From the NCBI RefSeq assembly GCF_000382205.1, contig NZ_KB907790.1:372001-436000 (forward strand): DNA of 64,000 bases, given 5' to 3'. The position numbers and the translations under genes were made by a program. A model generated the notes under the pieces. That model did no database searches, had not been told where the DNA came from, and worked only from the letters and a program-made list of their open reading frames with translations. Each line of letters starts with the position of its first letter. Position 1 is the stretch's first letter. The DNA is from Dyadobacter beijingensis DSM 21582 (lineage in GTDB: Bacteria; Bacteroidota; Bacteroidia; Cytophagales; Spirosomataceae). Shown piece by piece: positions 27,035 to 35,390 of this stretch.

Positions 27035-30000
27035 ATGAAGCACTTCCTGACGGCAGCGGCATTTGTGATTTTTTTGTTGACCGGTATCACCTCGCAGGCA
27101 CAATGGGGCGCGCCATATGCGAACAGCTGGATCGACTACGGGAAACCTTATGTGAAAATCGGCATCACAAAAAAGGGTTTGCACAAAATCGCATTTTCGT
27201 CATTACCTGAAAATTTCCCTACCGGCGATCCGGCCCGGTTCCAGCTATGGCGGCGCGGCAAAAAGGTGTCGATCATCAGTACCGCCAACGAAGAAATCCT
27301 GTTTTACGCATTACCGAACGACGGCGCGAGTGATTCGCTGCTGTACCGCCCGATGAGCGCCCGCATGAACCCCTATTTCAGCATGTATTCCGACGAAGGC
27401 GCTTACTTCCTGACAATCGCCGATGGCCAGGGAACCAGGGCAAAGGTTCTCGAACAGCCCGCCGATGCAAATGTGCCTCTGTTGGCACACCACCGCGAGC
27501 TCGCCACGACGGTTTTCAGGAAGGACTATTCACTGGGTACCAAATACTCCGTGAAGCCGGAGCTGCTGAACAGTTACTTTGAAATAGGCGCCAGCTGGAC
27601 GGGCGATACCTGCAAGGAAGGGAGCCAGCTGTTGTTCAATTTGAAGCTGGATAACTTTATCAACACCCCTGAAAAGCCGACGATAAAGCTGATGGTGCAC
27701 GGCCGAAGCAATAATGCACGGAAAATCGAGATTTATATTGGTAAAAATAAGAATACAATGCGGCTTGTGAAGTCGCTCGATAACGCAGGTTTCGCGGGTA
27801 CCGAATATAGTTTTCCAATCGGTGCCGATGACCTGGACGCGACGCAAAATGGCTTTTTGAAGCTCCGGTCCGTCAGCGGAGAGCGATTAGAGCGGTTTTC
27901 CATTGCCTATTATTGCATCGATTACCCGCAGTCCATTCAAATAGATGCCCAGGCATCGAAAGAACTTCGCCTTGTGTCGACGAACGACAAATGGAGCAGG
28001 ATTTCCTTAAAAGGCGTATCGTCCCAACTCAATTTCGTGGACATTTCGGACGCGCATAACCCGGTGGTGTTAAAACCTGCCGGGGAGAACCTGATGGTGC
28101 CGCGGCAGTCGGGTATAAGGCAAGTGCTGCTGGCAACGAGCGAAATTACCGCCGTCGCGCCGGCGAAAGTGAAGGAAGCGCCCTTCACGGCATTTGACCC
28201 GAAAGCGGCGAACTACATCATTATTACCACCGAAGAGCTCCGGCCGGGTGCGGCCTTGTACGCCGGATACCGCTCATCGGCGGCCGGCGGCGGCTACAAA
28301 CCGGTGATAGCGGGCATTCAGGACATTTATAACCAGTTCAATTACGGCGAGCCGAGCCCGGTGGCGATCCGGAAATTCATGTGCTACATGCTGTCAGACG
28401 GCAATCGGGAGAAATACCTTTTGCTCATTGGAAAGTCTATCACGCAAAACGAGAAAATGGTGCGGGAGCTGCCGGGTGAGGTGCCCACGGTCGGTTTCCC
28501 CGGCTCGGACCTAATGCTCGTCGAAGGCATAGCAGGTGCCGCAGTGAACCATCCGGCCATTCCCGTCGGCCGCATTTCCGCGGTGACCAACCAGAACATG
28601 ACCGATTACCTGCAAAAGGTGAAAGCATACGAAGCGAATCGATCGGGCGACTATGGCTGGCGCAAGCGGGTGCTGCATCTGAGCGGTGGTAAAACGACCA
28701 GTGAAATTGTACAGCTGCGCGATTACCTGCGCGGTGTGGAAAACAAGGTGCTGAAAACCAGTTTCGGCGGCACGTTGAAGCATTATGTCAAGCGGCAGGC
28801 AATGCAGGAGGTAGAGCCGGTGAACATTACCGAAGAAGTGAATGAGGGGTTGGGCATGATCACCTTTCTGGGCCACGGGAATACGATCCATTCCGACCCG
28901 GACATCGGTCACGCACGCGACGCCTCGCGCGGCTATGCGAACCTGAACAAGTATCCGGTCATGTATTTTACCGGCTGCGGCGTGGGCAACGTGTTCAGTA
29001 ACCGCTTCAACCCCAATCCTAAAAACCCGGACGCCAACGACCGCATTACTCTTTCCCTGGATTGGCTCGTTGCGCCCGACCGCGGCGCGATCGCCGTCAT
29101 TGCGAGTACGTACGAGAGCTACGTGAGCCCAGGCGTGACGTACCTGGAATCGCTCTACCACCATATGTTCGAAAACGAGGCTACCGGCCGCCTGCCGATC
29201 GGGAAGATCCAGCTCGCCGTGGCCGCTGATATTCTTGCAAAGTACAGCGACAGGTTCAACGTTGCCTACGTGCACCAGTCGCTGTTGCAGGGAGACCCCG
29301 CGCTGAGGCTGGTGACCGTCGATAAGCCCGATTACGCGATCGCGCAGGAGGAAGGCATCAAGCTGCTGGCCGAGGCGGGAAAGAGCACCATCGGGGCGTC
29401 GGATTCGGTGCGCGTGCGCCTGAATGTGGCTAACTTCGGTAAGTTTGTGAGCGACCAAACGGTTCCGGTGAAAGTGAGTCTGGTCGGAAAGAATGGGGAA
29501 GTGAACAGGGTGACCCATTTGAAAGCGTTCCCTTCCTTGCAGGAAACGGACATGAAGTTCAGGAATGAAACAGGTTTGAAATCCATCCGCGTGGAAATCG
29601 ATCCGGACCGCACATTGTCTGAACTTGACCGGAAGAACAATGTTTCAGAATTGTATATCGATTGGGACATTGTAAAAGACGAGCCCGTGTTCACGGACAA
29701 AAGCTTGAAAGACATCGTCCCGCCGGTCCTAACCCTGAAAATCGACGACCGTCTGCCCAGACAGGGCGAGCTCTTGCGTCCCGAGCCGCGCATGCAAATC
29801 ACGTTGACCGACGACCGCCCACTTGCGGCCGACACTTCGCTCATCGATCTTTTCATCAAACCCTGCGTGAATGACGATTGCGATTTTAAAAAGATCAGCT
29901 ACGCAAAAAGTAGAATCCACGTAAATGCCTCAGCCCGCGAGCTCCTGCTCGACTACCCGACCAGCCTCCCGCCGGGCCAGTATGAATTACTGATCAATGC

Positions 30001-30361
30001 CAAAGACCAGGCCGGCAATGCACTTTCCCAATCCTACCGCATGATTTTTGAAATAGCCAAACCGGAGGAAATGCGGCACGAACTCATCGTGAGCCCCAAC
30101 CCTGCCACGTCCTATCTGCGTTTCGAACTGAAAGCCGCCAGCTCACTCCCGCTGAAATCGATCCGTTACCTGATCCACGACCAGCGCGGCATTTTGATGG
30201 AAGACAAGACGATCGCGGTTATAGGCCTGTCGTCTGTGCTTGAATGGTATTGGTTACGGCCGGATATAGGTGCCGGGGTGTACAATTACAAGGTGATCAT
30301 GTCCGGCGAAAACGACGACGTATTGGACACACGTTCTGGCAAAGTGGTGCTTGTGAGATAA
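27035..30361 (+). CDS. C25 (gingipain-type) peptidase-domain protein with type IX secretion tail
   Basis: Large exported protein of 1108 residues. A signal peptide (MKHFLTAAAFVIFLLTGI...QAQ) is followed by a beta-rich N-region to about residue 380. A C25 caspase-like domain comes next, with candidate catalytic His614 (FLGHGNT) and Cys648 (TGCGVGN). Ig-like segments follow, including a CARDB-like one (SVRVRLNVANFGKFV). The last ~85 residues form a type A sorting domain (SPNPATSYLRFEL, ending GVYNYKVIM...GKVVLV), so it should leave through the type IX system. PorU, the type IX sortase, is also a C25 protein but usually lacks a sorting tail; the tail argues for a secreted substrate. A TTG-start alternative lies 27 bases upstream. 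Confidence 0.82.
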   Translation: MKHFLTAAAFVIFLLTGITSQAQWGAPYANSWIDYGKPYVKIGITKKGLHKIAFSSLPENFPTGDPARFQLWRRGKKVSIISTANEEILFYALPNDGASDSLLYRPMSARMNPYFSMYSDEGAYFLTIADGQGTRAKVLEQPADANVPLLAHHRELATTVFRKDYSLGTKYSVKPELLNSYFEIGASWTGDTCKEGSQLLFNLKLDNFINTPEKPTIKLMVHGRSNNARKIEIYIGKNKNTMRLVKSLDNAGFAGTEYSFPIGADDLDATQNGFLKLRSVSGERLERFSIAYYCIDYPQSIQIDAQASKELRLVSTNDKWSRISLKGVSSQLNFVDISDAHNPVVLKPAGENLMVPRQSGIRQVLLATSEITAVAPAKVKEAPFTAFDPKAANYIIITTEELRPGAALYAGYRSSAAGGGYKPVIAGIQDIYNQFNYGEPSPVAIRKFMCYMLSDGNREKYLLLIGKSITQNEKMVRELPGEVPTVGFPGSDLMLVEGIAGAAVNHPAIPVGRISAVTNQNMTDYLQKVKAYEANRSGDYGWRKRVLHLSGGKTTSEIVQLRDYLRGVENKVLKTSFGGTLKHYVKRQAMQEVEPVNITEEVNEGLGMITFLGHGNTIHSDPDIGHARDASRGYANLNKYPVMYFTGCGVGNVFSNRFNPNPKNPDANDRITLSLDWLVAPDRGAIAVIASTYESYVSPGVTYLESLYHHMFENEATGRLPIGKIQLAVAADILAKYSDRFNVAYVHQSLLQGDPALRLVTVDKPDYAIAQEEGIKLLAEAGKSTIGASDSVRVRLNVANFGKFVSDQTVPVKVSLVGKNGEVNRVTHLKAFPSLQETDMKFRNETGLKSIRVEIDPDRTLSELDRKNNVSELYIDWDIVKDEPVFTDKSLKDIVPPVLTLKIDDRLPRQGELLRPEPRMQITLTDDRPLAADTSLIDLFIKPCVNDDCDFKKISYAKSRIHVNASARELLLDYPTSLPPGQYELLINAKDQAGNALSQSYRMIFEIAKPEEMRHELIVSPNPATSYLRFELKAASSLPLKSIRYLIHDQRGILMEDKTIAVIGLSSVLEWYWLRPDIGAGVYNYKVIMSGENDDVLDTRSGKVVLVR

Positions 30362-30388
30362 ATGTTCATTCAAATATTCTGAAAAAGA

Positions 30389-30396
30389 TATATTTG
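30389..30396 (+). promoter_or_regulatory. Candidate -7 element for CrtO-like gene
   Basis: TATATTTG matches TAnnTTTG and lies 33 bases before the ATG of the next gene. No TTG box is placed at the usual distance. Confidence 0.4.
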
Positions 30397-30428
30397 CGAA
30401 TATTTGATTGCGAAACAGACAATCCTCT

Positions 30429-30962
30429 ATGTTTTTGAAATGGGTAAAAATAGCGCTTGTCATTTTGATGGCGGCGGGAACGACGGGACTTATGATCCGC
30501 TATCTGGACATGACTTCGGGCGTATTCAGTTTTGGGATCAACTTTTTGCTCATGTTCTGGTTTACCGTATTTGAATCCCAGCTCAAACCGCCCCTCGATT
30601 CGGAGTATTTCAATGCGCAGCCTTTTGAAAGAAATGGGAAGCTGTACCAGCTGTTCGGCGTAGAATGGTACAGGGCCATTCTGGTTAAAAGCGGCTGGGA
30701 GAAAATGCGGCAGCAACAAACGCCTATTCGGAAAAGCCTGGCCGATTTTCGTGCGTACGAGCGCGCATCCCGCGTTGCCGAAGCGGGCCATATCGTGATC
30801 GGACTCGTCGTTTTGCTTATTACCGGTTACGTTATATTCGCTTACTCTTTCTTCGCCGCCCGGTGGCTGATTATTACGAACATTTTCCTGAATGTTTATC
30901 CGGTTCTGTTACAGCGCTACACACGCCCAAGGCTGCAAAGGGTGATTGACAAAATGGGGTAG
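30429..30962 (+). CDS. CrtO-like membrane acyltransferase family protein
   Basis: Membrane protein of 177 residues. An N-terminal hydrophobic region covers about residues 5-45, and a second pair of segments lies at about 120-160. The soluble segment FERNGKLYQLFGVEWYRAIL and the end NVYPVLLQRYTRPRLQRV resemble staphylococcal CrtO, the last enzyme of staphyloxanthin synthesis. CrtO acylates a glycosylated C30 carotenoid. Homologues in other phyla occur without staphyloxanthin, so the substrate here could be another glycolipid. No carotenoid genes are in the window. It lies 67 bases after the C25 gene. Confidence 0.6.
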   Translation: MFLKWVKIALVILMAAGTTGLMIRYLDMTSGVFSFGINFLLMFWFTVFESQLKPPLDSEYFNAQPFERNGKLYQLFGVEWYRAILVKSGWEKMRQQQTPIRKSLADFRAYERASRVAEAGHIVIGLVVLLITGYVIFAYSFFAARWLIITNIFLNVYPVLLQRYTRPRLQRVIDKMG

Positions 30963-30974
30963 TACGTTTTTGTT

Positions 30975-31598
30975 TTAAAAATTAAACCCAAAATGCAACC
31001 CCGGCTGCCCGTAGAAAAATCTTGACCATCTATCATCGACCTGTTTAAACGAATCGGGCATTTCTGATTGGTAGGGACGATGGGTTATTGCGATGGAAGG
31101 TTGTATAAAAAACCTGTCTTTGAAAAGCTTGATGTGATAACCAATGGAATAAGTGTTAAAGATTTGAAAGCCTTTGTCATTCCTGTTGCCTTCATCATTT
31201 ACAAAAGTTTGCCAGGCAGGCATTACGTCAATCTGCGTAAAAAGACCTTTCCATAAATACCTGTAATAAGAAACTGAAAACCCATATTCACGAATATATC
31301 CCGGAAAACCTTCTCCTTCTGCTTCAAATGATTTTCCATAGGGAATGCCAATTGGCCAGCCGTATTTCCAGGTTTTTAATTCAAGTGAAATTGCATCCTT
31401 TCCCGTAATGCGGTAACCTAAGTTCACATAAACCATCTTAGGCGGATTATTATCAGGAATAAGATTAGCCAGCATAAACAAGGTGCTGCCTACAAAAAAC
31501 TTTTTATAAGTAGTGTCTTGTTTGGCATATTGCGCTTCCACTTGCAGCGTTCCAGCCGCCATTAAAATAAAGCTAAACCATAGAATTTTCTTTTGCAT
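30975..31598 (-). CDS. Outer-membrane barrel-like protein, unknown
   Basis: Protein of 207 residues with a signal peptide (MQKKILWFSFILMAAGTLQVEAQ). Alternating polar/aromatic strands (YVNLGYRITGKDAISLELKT, then YGFSVSYYRYLWKGLFTQID) end with GLHFGFNF, a terminal Phe typical of barrel proteins. The start is the ATG before the signal peptide; an upstream alternative would add 20 residues without signal character. It lies 79 bases downstream of a Crp-family gene on the same strand and may be controlled by it. Base composition is more A/T-rich than in neighbours outside the block. Confidence 0.6.
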   Translation of the reverse strand: MQKKILWFSFILMAAGTLQVEAQYAKQDTTYKKFFVGSTLFMLANLIPDNNPPKMVYVNLGYRITGKDAISLELKTWKYGWPIGIPYGKSFEAEGEGFPGYIREYGFSVSYYRYLWKGLFTQIDVMPAWQTFVNDEGNRNDKGFQIFNTYSIGYHIKLFKDRFFIQPSIAITHRPYQSEMPDSFKQVDDRWSRFFYGQPGLHFGFNF

Positions 31599-31677
31599 AT
31601 CTTTTCTTATTAAATGATACTGCAAAAGTAGGCTGGCAGGTAGCCTGAATACGTTCACTTAAGTTAAGAAATGCTCC

Positions 31678-32259
31678 TTAACCTTTGTCTTTTTCCAAAA
31701 TCCGTCCTCTTAATCTGCTTAGCGATTGCGGCTTGATACCCAGGTAGCTAGCCAGCTGGTGCTGCGGGACACGTTGTACCAGGTCAGGTCTCTTTTGCAG
31801 CAGGTTCAGATACCGTTGCTCGGGGGAAGAAGTCTTGAACTCATCGAAATTAATTTGTTGTTTAGCCAGAATTTCTTCTGCCAATATTCTGCAAAGGGTT
31901 TCAAACTTTGGAAACTTGTTAAACATTTCAGCTTCCATATCGGGGTTTGAGAGAATGAGAATGGTATCCTCAACGCAAGATATATAGTAGTCGGAAGGTG
32001 CTTTATTGATGACGCAATGCGGTGTCACGGCTTCCATTTCGGTGTAGAAGGCGGTTGTTTTTTCATCTCCGCCTATCACGTAATATACCCGGATGCAACC
32101 CTTGAGAACAAAATAGCCGTCATTGGATTTTTGCCCTTCTTTAAGTAAAGTGGTTCCTTTCTTGAAAGAACGAAACACATCGAAGGAGACGATGGCATTC
32201 TTTTCATCATCTGTAAGGGAAACGTATTTCGATATAAAATCGAATAGTAAGTCTTGCAT
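31678..32259 (-). CDS. Crp/Fnr-family transcriptional regulator
   Basis: Cytoplasmic regulator of 193 residues. An N-terminal cyclic-nucleotide-binding-type beta-barrel spans about residues 10-125 (FKKGTTLLKEGQKSNDGYFVLKG). A dimer helix follows, then a C-terminal helix-turn-helix (QHQLASYLGIKPQSLSRLRGR). There is no Fnr cysteine cluster, and the Arg/Glu pair that binds cAMP in E. coli Crp is not evident, so the ligand is unknown. It belongs to the short Bacteroidota group in which the HTH lies close to the C-terminus. The barrel gene downstream is a plausible target or operon partner. Confidence 0.88.
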   Translation of the reverse strand: MQDLLFDFISKYVSLTDDEKNAIVSFDVFRSFKKGTTLLKEGQKSNDGYFVLKGCIRVYYVIGGDEKTTAFYTEMEAVTPHCVINKAPSDYYISCVEDTILILSNPDMEAEMFNKFPKFETLCRILAEEILAKQQINFDEFKTSSPEQRYLNLLQKRPDLVQRVPQHQLASYLGIKPQSLSRLRGRILEKDKG

Positions 32260-32404
32260 TGTTTCGTGTTAGTTGCCGTCGTTTGTTGGACTCGTCTGCA
32301 GCGTTTTCTGGTCACCAGAACTTGAATTTCAGGTGCCTGCGAAATTGTTGGCTATTTGACAATCAGTAAGTTACAATATTTTCTGATGAAAATGTACTGA
32401 AATG

Positions 32405-32470
32405 AAAAGCCGCTCACGACACGATGTTGTAAGTGGCTGATTGTCAATGTCGGGATGATAAGATTCGAAC
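32405..32470 (-). repeat. Partial copy of tRNA-Pro 3' end and terminator (possible att scar)
   Basis: Matches 35116-35181 over 66 gap-free positions with nine mismatches by my count, in the same orientation. The stretch covers the tRNA-Pro terminator hairpin, the acceptor 3' strand and the T-loop (minus strand GTTCGAATCTTATCATCCCG). Similarity stops abruptly at the T-stem, and none of the 5' half of the tRNA follows. This is the layout left by integration of an element into a tRNA 3' end, but the mismatches show it is old or has been exchanged. Confidence 0.65.
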
Positions 32471-32799
32471 GGCGCGGCCGCCGCTTGCGAGCTGAAACTG
32501 ACACCATTATAAACGCTGCAAGGGGTATGAAAAGGAGACAATTTATTGGGTCGGCGGAAATACGTACATCAGGAATGGACAGCAATTTACAGGGTAGAAA
32601 GGCGATTGATGCTCAACGATAAGACCCAAAGTTTTGCCTATTCAACCGCAGAGGATAAAAGAAAAACCAGAAAACGCCCGTTCCGTTCGGATAAGAGTGG
32701 ATTTATGTTAAATGAAGACACATAGTACAAGGGGAATATATAAATTGCGGTGGATTCTTTGAGAAATACAAGACTGAACCTATATGATCCGTTCGGGAG
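32471..32799. other. Apparently non-coding stretch
   Basis: About 330 bases with scattered stops in the frames I read and no convincing protein. It starts where the tRNA-Pro similarity ends and may be debris of an older insertion. Confidence 0.4.
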
Positions 32800-32889
32800 G
32801 TGCCCAGGCCGGCGACGAATCAGCTGCTAGCCGGCGCGTTGGCTCTTGTGGGCGCATTACTTTGGAGTTGGCAGTATTTTAGACATTAA
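32800..32889 (+). CDS. Possible micro-protein with one membrane span
   Basis: A GTG-started frame of 29 codons encodes a peptide whose core ATNQLLAGALALVGALLWSW is strongly hydrophobic and ends YFRH. It stops seven bases before the ATG of the next membrane gene, which would suit a small operon. It could equally be the end of a decayed gene, since an in-frame stop lies just upstream at 32785. Low certainty. Confidence 0.25.
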   Translation: MPRPATNQLLAGALALVGALLWSWQYFRH

Positions 32890-32896
32890 GTAGGCT

Positions 32897-33172
32897 ATGG
32901 AGCAAGCTAAGAAAGAAGAGCTGCAACAGGACTTGTGGCGTTTTATCATTATCGGAAGTTTCTTGTATTCGATGTTTTATACTACGTTGGAAAACATTGT
33001 TGCATCTGACAGGCTACCATTCCGATATTTCGTTATAGCGGGCGTAGCAGCTTTCGTGGTCGAAGCCGTGCTTTATTTTTGGATCCGGAGCTGGCCAGGA
33101 CGCTGGAAGACTGCGATGGTCTGGCTGACCGGAGTTCTATGGGTAGGGGTTTGTTTATTTGTTGGCCGATAA
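32897..33172 (+). CDS. Small membrane protein, unknown
   Basis: Protein of 91 residues with three hydrophobic segments: about residues 15-30 (FIIIGSFLYSMFYTTL), 42-62 (FRYFVIAGVAAFVVEAVLYFW) and 73-89 (AMVWLTGVLWVGVCLFV). An amphipathic, charged N-terminus precedes them (MEQAKKEELQQDLWR). No family is recognised. It is followed after seven bases by an interrupted ORF that also encodes membrane segments, so the two were probably once an operon. It lies inside the A/T-richer block bounded by the tRNA-Pro copies. Confidence 0.55.
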   Translation: MEQAKKEELQQDLWRFIIIGSFLYSMFYTTLENIVASDRLPFRYFVIAGVAAFVVEAVLYFWIRSWPGRWKTAMVWLTGVLWVGVCLFVGR

Positions 33173-33179
33173 ATTACAT

Positions 33180-33413
33180 ATGAACTGGATATTAGCATCG
33201 GTAGGCATTTTATTGGTTCTGCTGGGTATGGCTATCTGGCATTTCAAACTGGTTGGTTGGCTGAGCAATGTTCCTGAAAGAGGTGAAATAAAAGCGGCCG
33301 AAAGCATTAACATCCGGAGATGAGATTTCATTTTTGGAATATCGTTTACAGTAATCGTTATGATCGGGACCGTGGTAACGCTTTCCGGAATGTCCAGATA
33401 TTATAGATTTTAG
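33180..33413 (+). pseudogene. Small membrane protein ORF interrupted by in-frame TGA
   Basis: From ATG the frame runs 47 codons (MNWILASVGILLVLLGMAIW, then HFKLVGWLSNVPERGEIKAA), meets TGA at 33321-33323, and continues open for another 29 codons to TAG. The second part again encodes a hydrophobic helix (FGISFTVIVMIGTVVTLSGM). A two-helix protein of about 77 residues, loosely like DUF3784 proteins (helix, short polar loop, helix), is the simplest reading. A single nonsense change would explain it. The 47-residue product could still be made. Confidence 0.5.
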
Positions 33414-33468
33414 AGTGCTGCAAAAAAGCCCGGTTAATGCGACTTAAGACCAATAAACTATAATGCAC

Positions 33469-34779
33469 TTATTCATTTTCGGATTTAAACACAATATTTC
33501 CACCCTTCAACACGAGCCGAACTTGAAATAGGGATTTTGCGAAACCTTGCTCCAAATTTCCGTCAAATACACAGATATCCGCTTGTGCCCCCTTTTTTAG
33601 AGTGCCTATCACACCTTGCCTATTCAGAATTTGAGAGGAATTGTAAGTTGCAAACCGAAGGACATCTGCCACACTTGCCCCTGCTTCTCTAAGAGCGACC
33701 AAAACATCTTTTGCCTGATCTCCGATAGGTTGACCAGTATCATTATAACTATCAGAACCGACTACAATTTTGACACCCTTTTTCATGGCTGACTGAATTG
33801 CAGCCTTGTTCGGTTGTACAAATTCGTTAACGATCGCTTCTGCATCCTTGCCGGTTAATCCACTTTGCCGCTTTACGCGCATCATTCCCTCCTGAAATGA
33901 AACGGGTGTCGGCACCCAGTAAACGTTTCTTTGCGCCATTAGGGTTAGTGAAGAATCTGAAATTCCATAACCATGCTCGATCCCATCAACGCCAGCCAAA
34001 ATCGCGTTTTGAATAGATTTATCAAATGTGGCATGTGCCGTTACCTTTTTACCATATTGGTGCGCAGTTTCAGTAATTGCCTTTATTTCTTCAATGGTCA
34101 ATAAAAAAATATTAGGAGAATTGTCTGAACAGATTTTGATGACATCTGCACCCGAATTAAGATGTTCCATCACCGCCTGCCTGGCATCATCTACCCCTTT
34201 GATGATCCTGTACTCCTTGCCTGGCAGGTGGCTTAAATGATGCGACAGTTTTTCAAATTGCCCACCCACGGCACTCAGTATTGGCCCGGATACAAACATC
34301 CTTGGTCCTTCAATATAACCTTTTTCAATGGCGTTCTTCAAAGTTACATCCAGGAACATTCCTGAGTTGCCTAAATCGCGCACGGTTGTAAAACCAGCAT
34401 TCAGGTAAGTTTTTGCAATAGCTGCTCCTCGAAGGACGCGCTCAGTTCCGGAGTGAACCAGCGGATCCACCACCATCGGATCTGGGCCTGCGTTGTAAGG
34501 TAATGATAGCAACAAATGCGTATGGGCATCTACCAGTCCGGGAGTGACTGTATTCTTGCTCATGTCGATGATCTTCGTACCAGCGGTGGTAGAAACTTTC
34601 GATCCAATGTCCGCAATTTTTCCATCGACTATTAATATTTCCTGGTTTTTTTCAAAGGAGTTCTTTTCACTGTTGTAAACGAATCCCGCTCGAATCAACA
34701 CTGCTTTTTTCGGCGGATCTTGCGCATTTACGTAACCTAAAATCAAAAAAACAAGGAAAATGGAAGACCACTTAGTCAT
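33469..34779 (-). CDS. Secreted amidohydrolase-family protein
   Basis: Metal-dependent hydrolase of 436 residues with a signal peptide (MTKWSSIFLVFLILGYVNAQ), so it is periplasmic. The amidohydrolase ligands are visible: His86 and His88 in VDAHTH, a Lys in GADVIKICSDN that could be carbamylated, His residues in TAHATF and IEHGYG, and the Asp in VVGSDSYN. The closing beta-domain reads GTLKKGAQADICVFDG. This is the imidazolonepropionase / Xaa-Pro-dipeptidase-like group, often acting on dipeptides or cyclic amides; the substrate is not predictable. It lies alone in the A/T-richer block, next to the intact tRNA-Pro. Confidence 0.85.
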   Translation of the reverse strand: MTKWSSIFLVFLILGYVNAQDPPKKAVLIRAGFVYNSEKNSFEKNQEILIVDGKIADIGSKVSTTAGTKIIDMSKNTVTPGLVDAHTHLLLSLPYNAGPDPMVVDPLVHSGTERVLRGAAIAKTYLNAGFTTVRDLGNSGMFLDVTLKNAIEKGYIEGPRMFVSGPILSAVGGQFEKLSHHLSHLPGKEYRIIKGVDDARQAVMEHLNSGADVIKICSDNSPNIFLLTIEEIKAITETAHQYGKKVTAHATFDKSIQNAILAGVDGIEHGYGISDSSLTLMAQRNVYWVPTPVSFQEGMMRVKRQSGLTGKDAEAIVNEFVQPNKAAIQSAMKKGVKIVVGSDSYNDTGQPIGDQAKDVLVALREAGASVADVLRFATYNSSQILNRQGVIGTLKKGAQADICVFDGNLEQGFAKSLFQVRLVLKGGNIVFKSENE

Positions 34780-35111
34780 TATACAAGGATGGAATGAATG
34801 AATAGACTACCCGTAAAGCGTACATGGGTTACATATCTACTAAATATCTGCGATAGCAAATAACGTCGGTTTTACGACACAGTGATTTCCAGTTACGCTG
34901 GATTAAATTTGATACGTCTCCTACTAAGAGAATAGCTCAACTGATTTCCCATATCTAAAAAATATTAAGATCGTATAAAAACGCTACTAAGTTGTCGTTT
35001 TTTGAAAAGGTAAATTTGAAGTATTTATTGAGGAGCGTTTCCTAAAAATTGCAAGACCATTCACGAAGTACTAAGAAAAAGTCAATGAATGTATTGAAAA
35101 TGTTCGACCTA
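34780..35111. other. A/T-rich intergenic stretch
   Basis: About 330 bases between the amidohydrolase start and the tRNA-Pro terminator. It should hold the amidohydrolase promoter, but I see no exact consensus. No ORF of interest and no strong hairpin. Confidence 0.4.
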
Positions 35112-35149
35112 ACAAAAAAGCCACTCACAACATGAAGCTGTAAGTGGCT
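35112..35149 (-). terminator. Terminator of tRNA-Pro
   Basis: On the minus strand AGCCACT pairs with AGTGGCT and is followed by six T residues, about ten bases past the tRNA 3' end. The same hairpin is present in the partial copy near 32.41 kb. Confidence 0.75.
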
Positions 35150-35160
35150 GGTAATCAATG

Positions 35161-35234
35161 TCGGGATGACAAGATTCGAACTTGCGACCCCTAGCACCCC
35201 ATGCTAGTGCGCTACCGGGCTGCGCTACATCCCG
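35161..35234 (-). tRNA. tRNA-Pro (GGG)
   Basis: On the minus strand acceptor CGGGATG pairs with CATCCCG and the discriminator is A. The anticodon stem CTAGC / GCTAG holds loop ATGGGGT, giving anticodon GGG. T-loop GTTCGAATC is intact. CCA is not encoded. Its 3' end is duplicated about 2.7 kb away. Confidence 0.93.
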
Positions 35235-35327
35235 AACTTTTGCAGGTGGTTAGTCTGCCATATTTGAACGAAACAGATTGCTCTCGCTCCGTTCTTTGGG
35301 GTTGCAAATCTAAGAATGTTTTGGATT

Positions 35328-35376
35328 ATTGTCCATTTCGGGCCGAAAAAAAATGTTTTTACCCGAAATGGACAAT
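35328..35376. terminator. Long perfect hairpin after the efflux operon
   Basis: A perfect 15-base stem (35328-35342 with 35362-35376) has a 19-base A/T-rich loop. It lies 14 bases past the end of the RND gene and before the tRNA-Pro promoter region. No T-run follows on the minus strand, so it may protect or process the message rather than end it. Confidence 0.5.
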
Positions 35377-35390
35377 GAATGTGCTGTTTA

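Noticed and set aside
28511..29518. Minus-strand frame of 335 codons opposite the C25 peptidase gene
   Set aside because: Shadow of a real gene; the plus-strand frame holds the His/Cys motifs and the sorting tail.
32760..32815. Peptide LYDPFGR in one frame, recalling Rhs-type repeats
   Set aside because: Only seven residues, with stops close by and no further Rhs repeats in the region.
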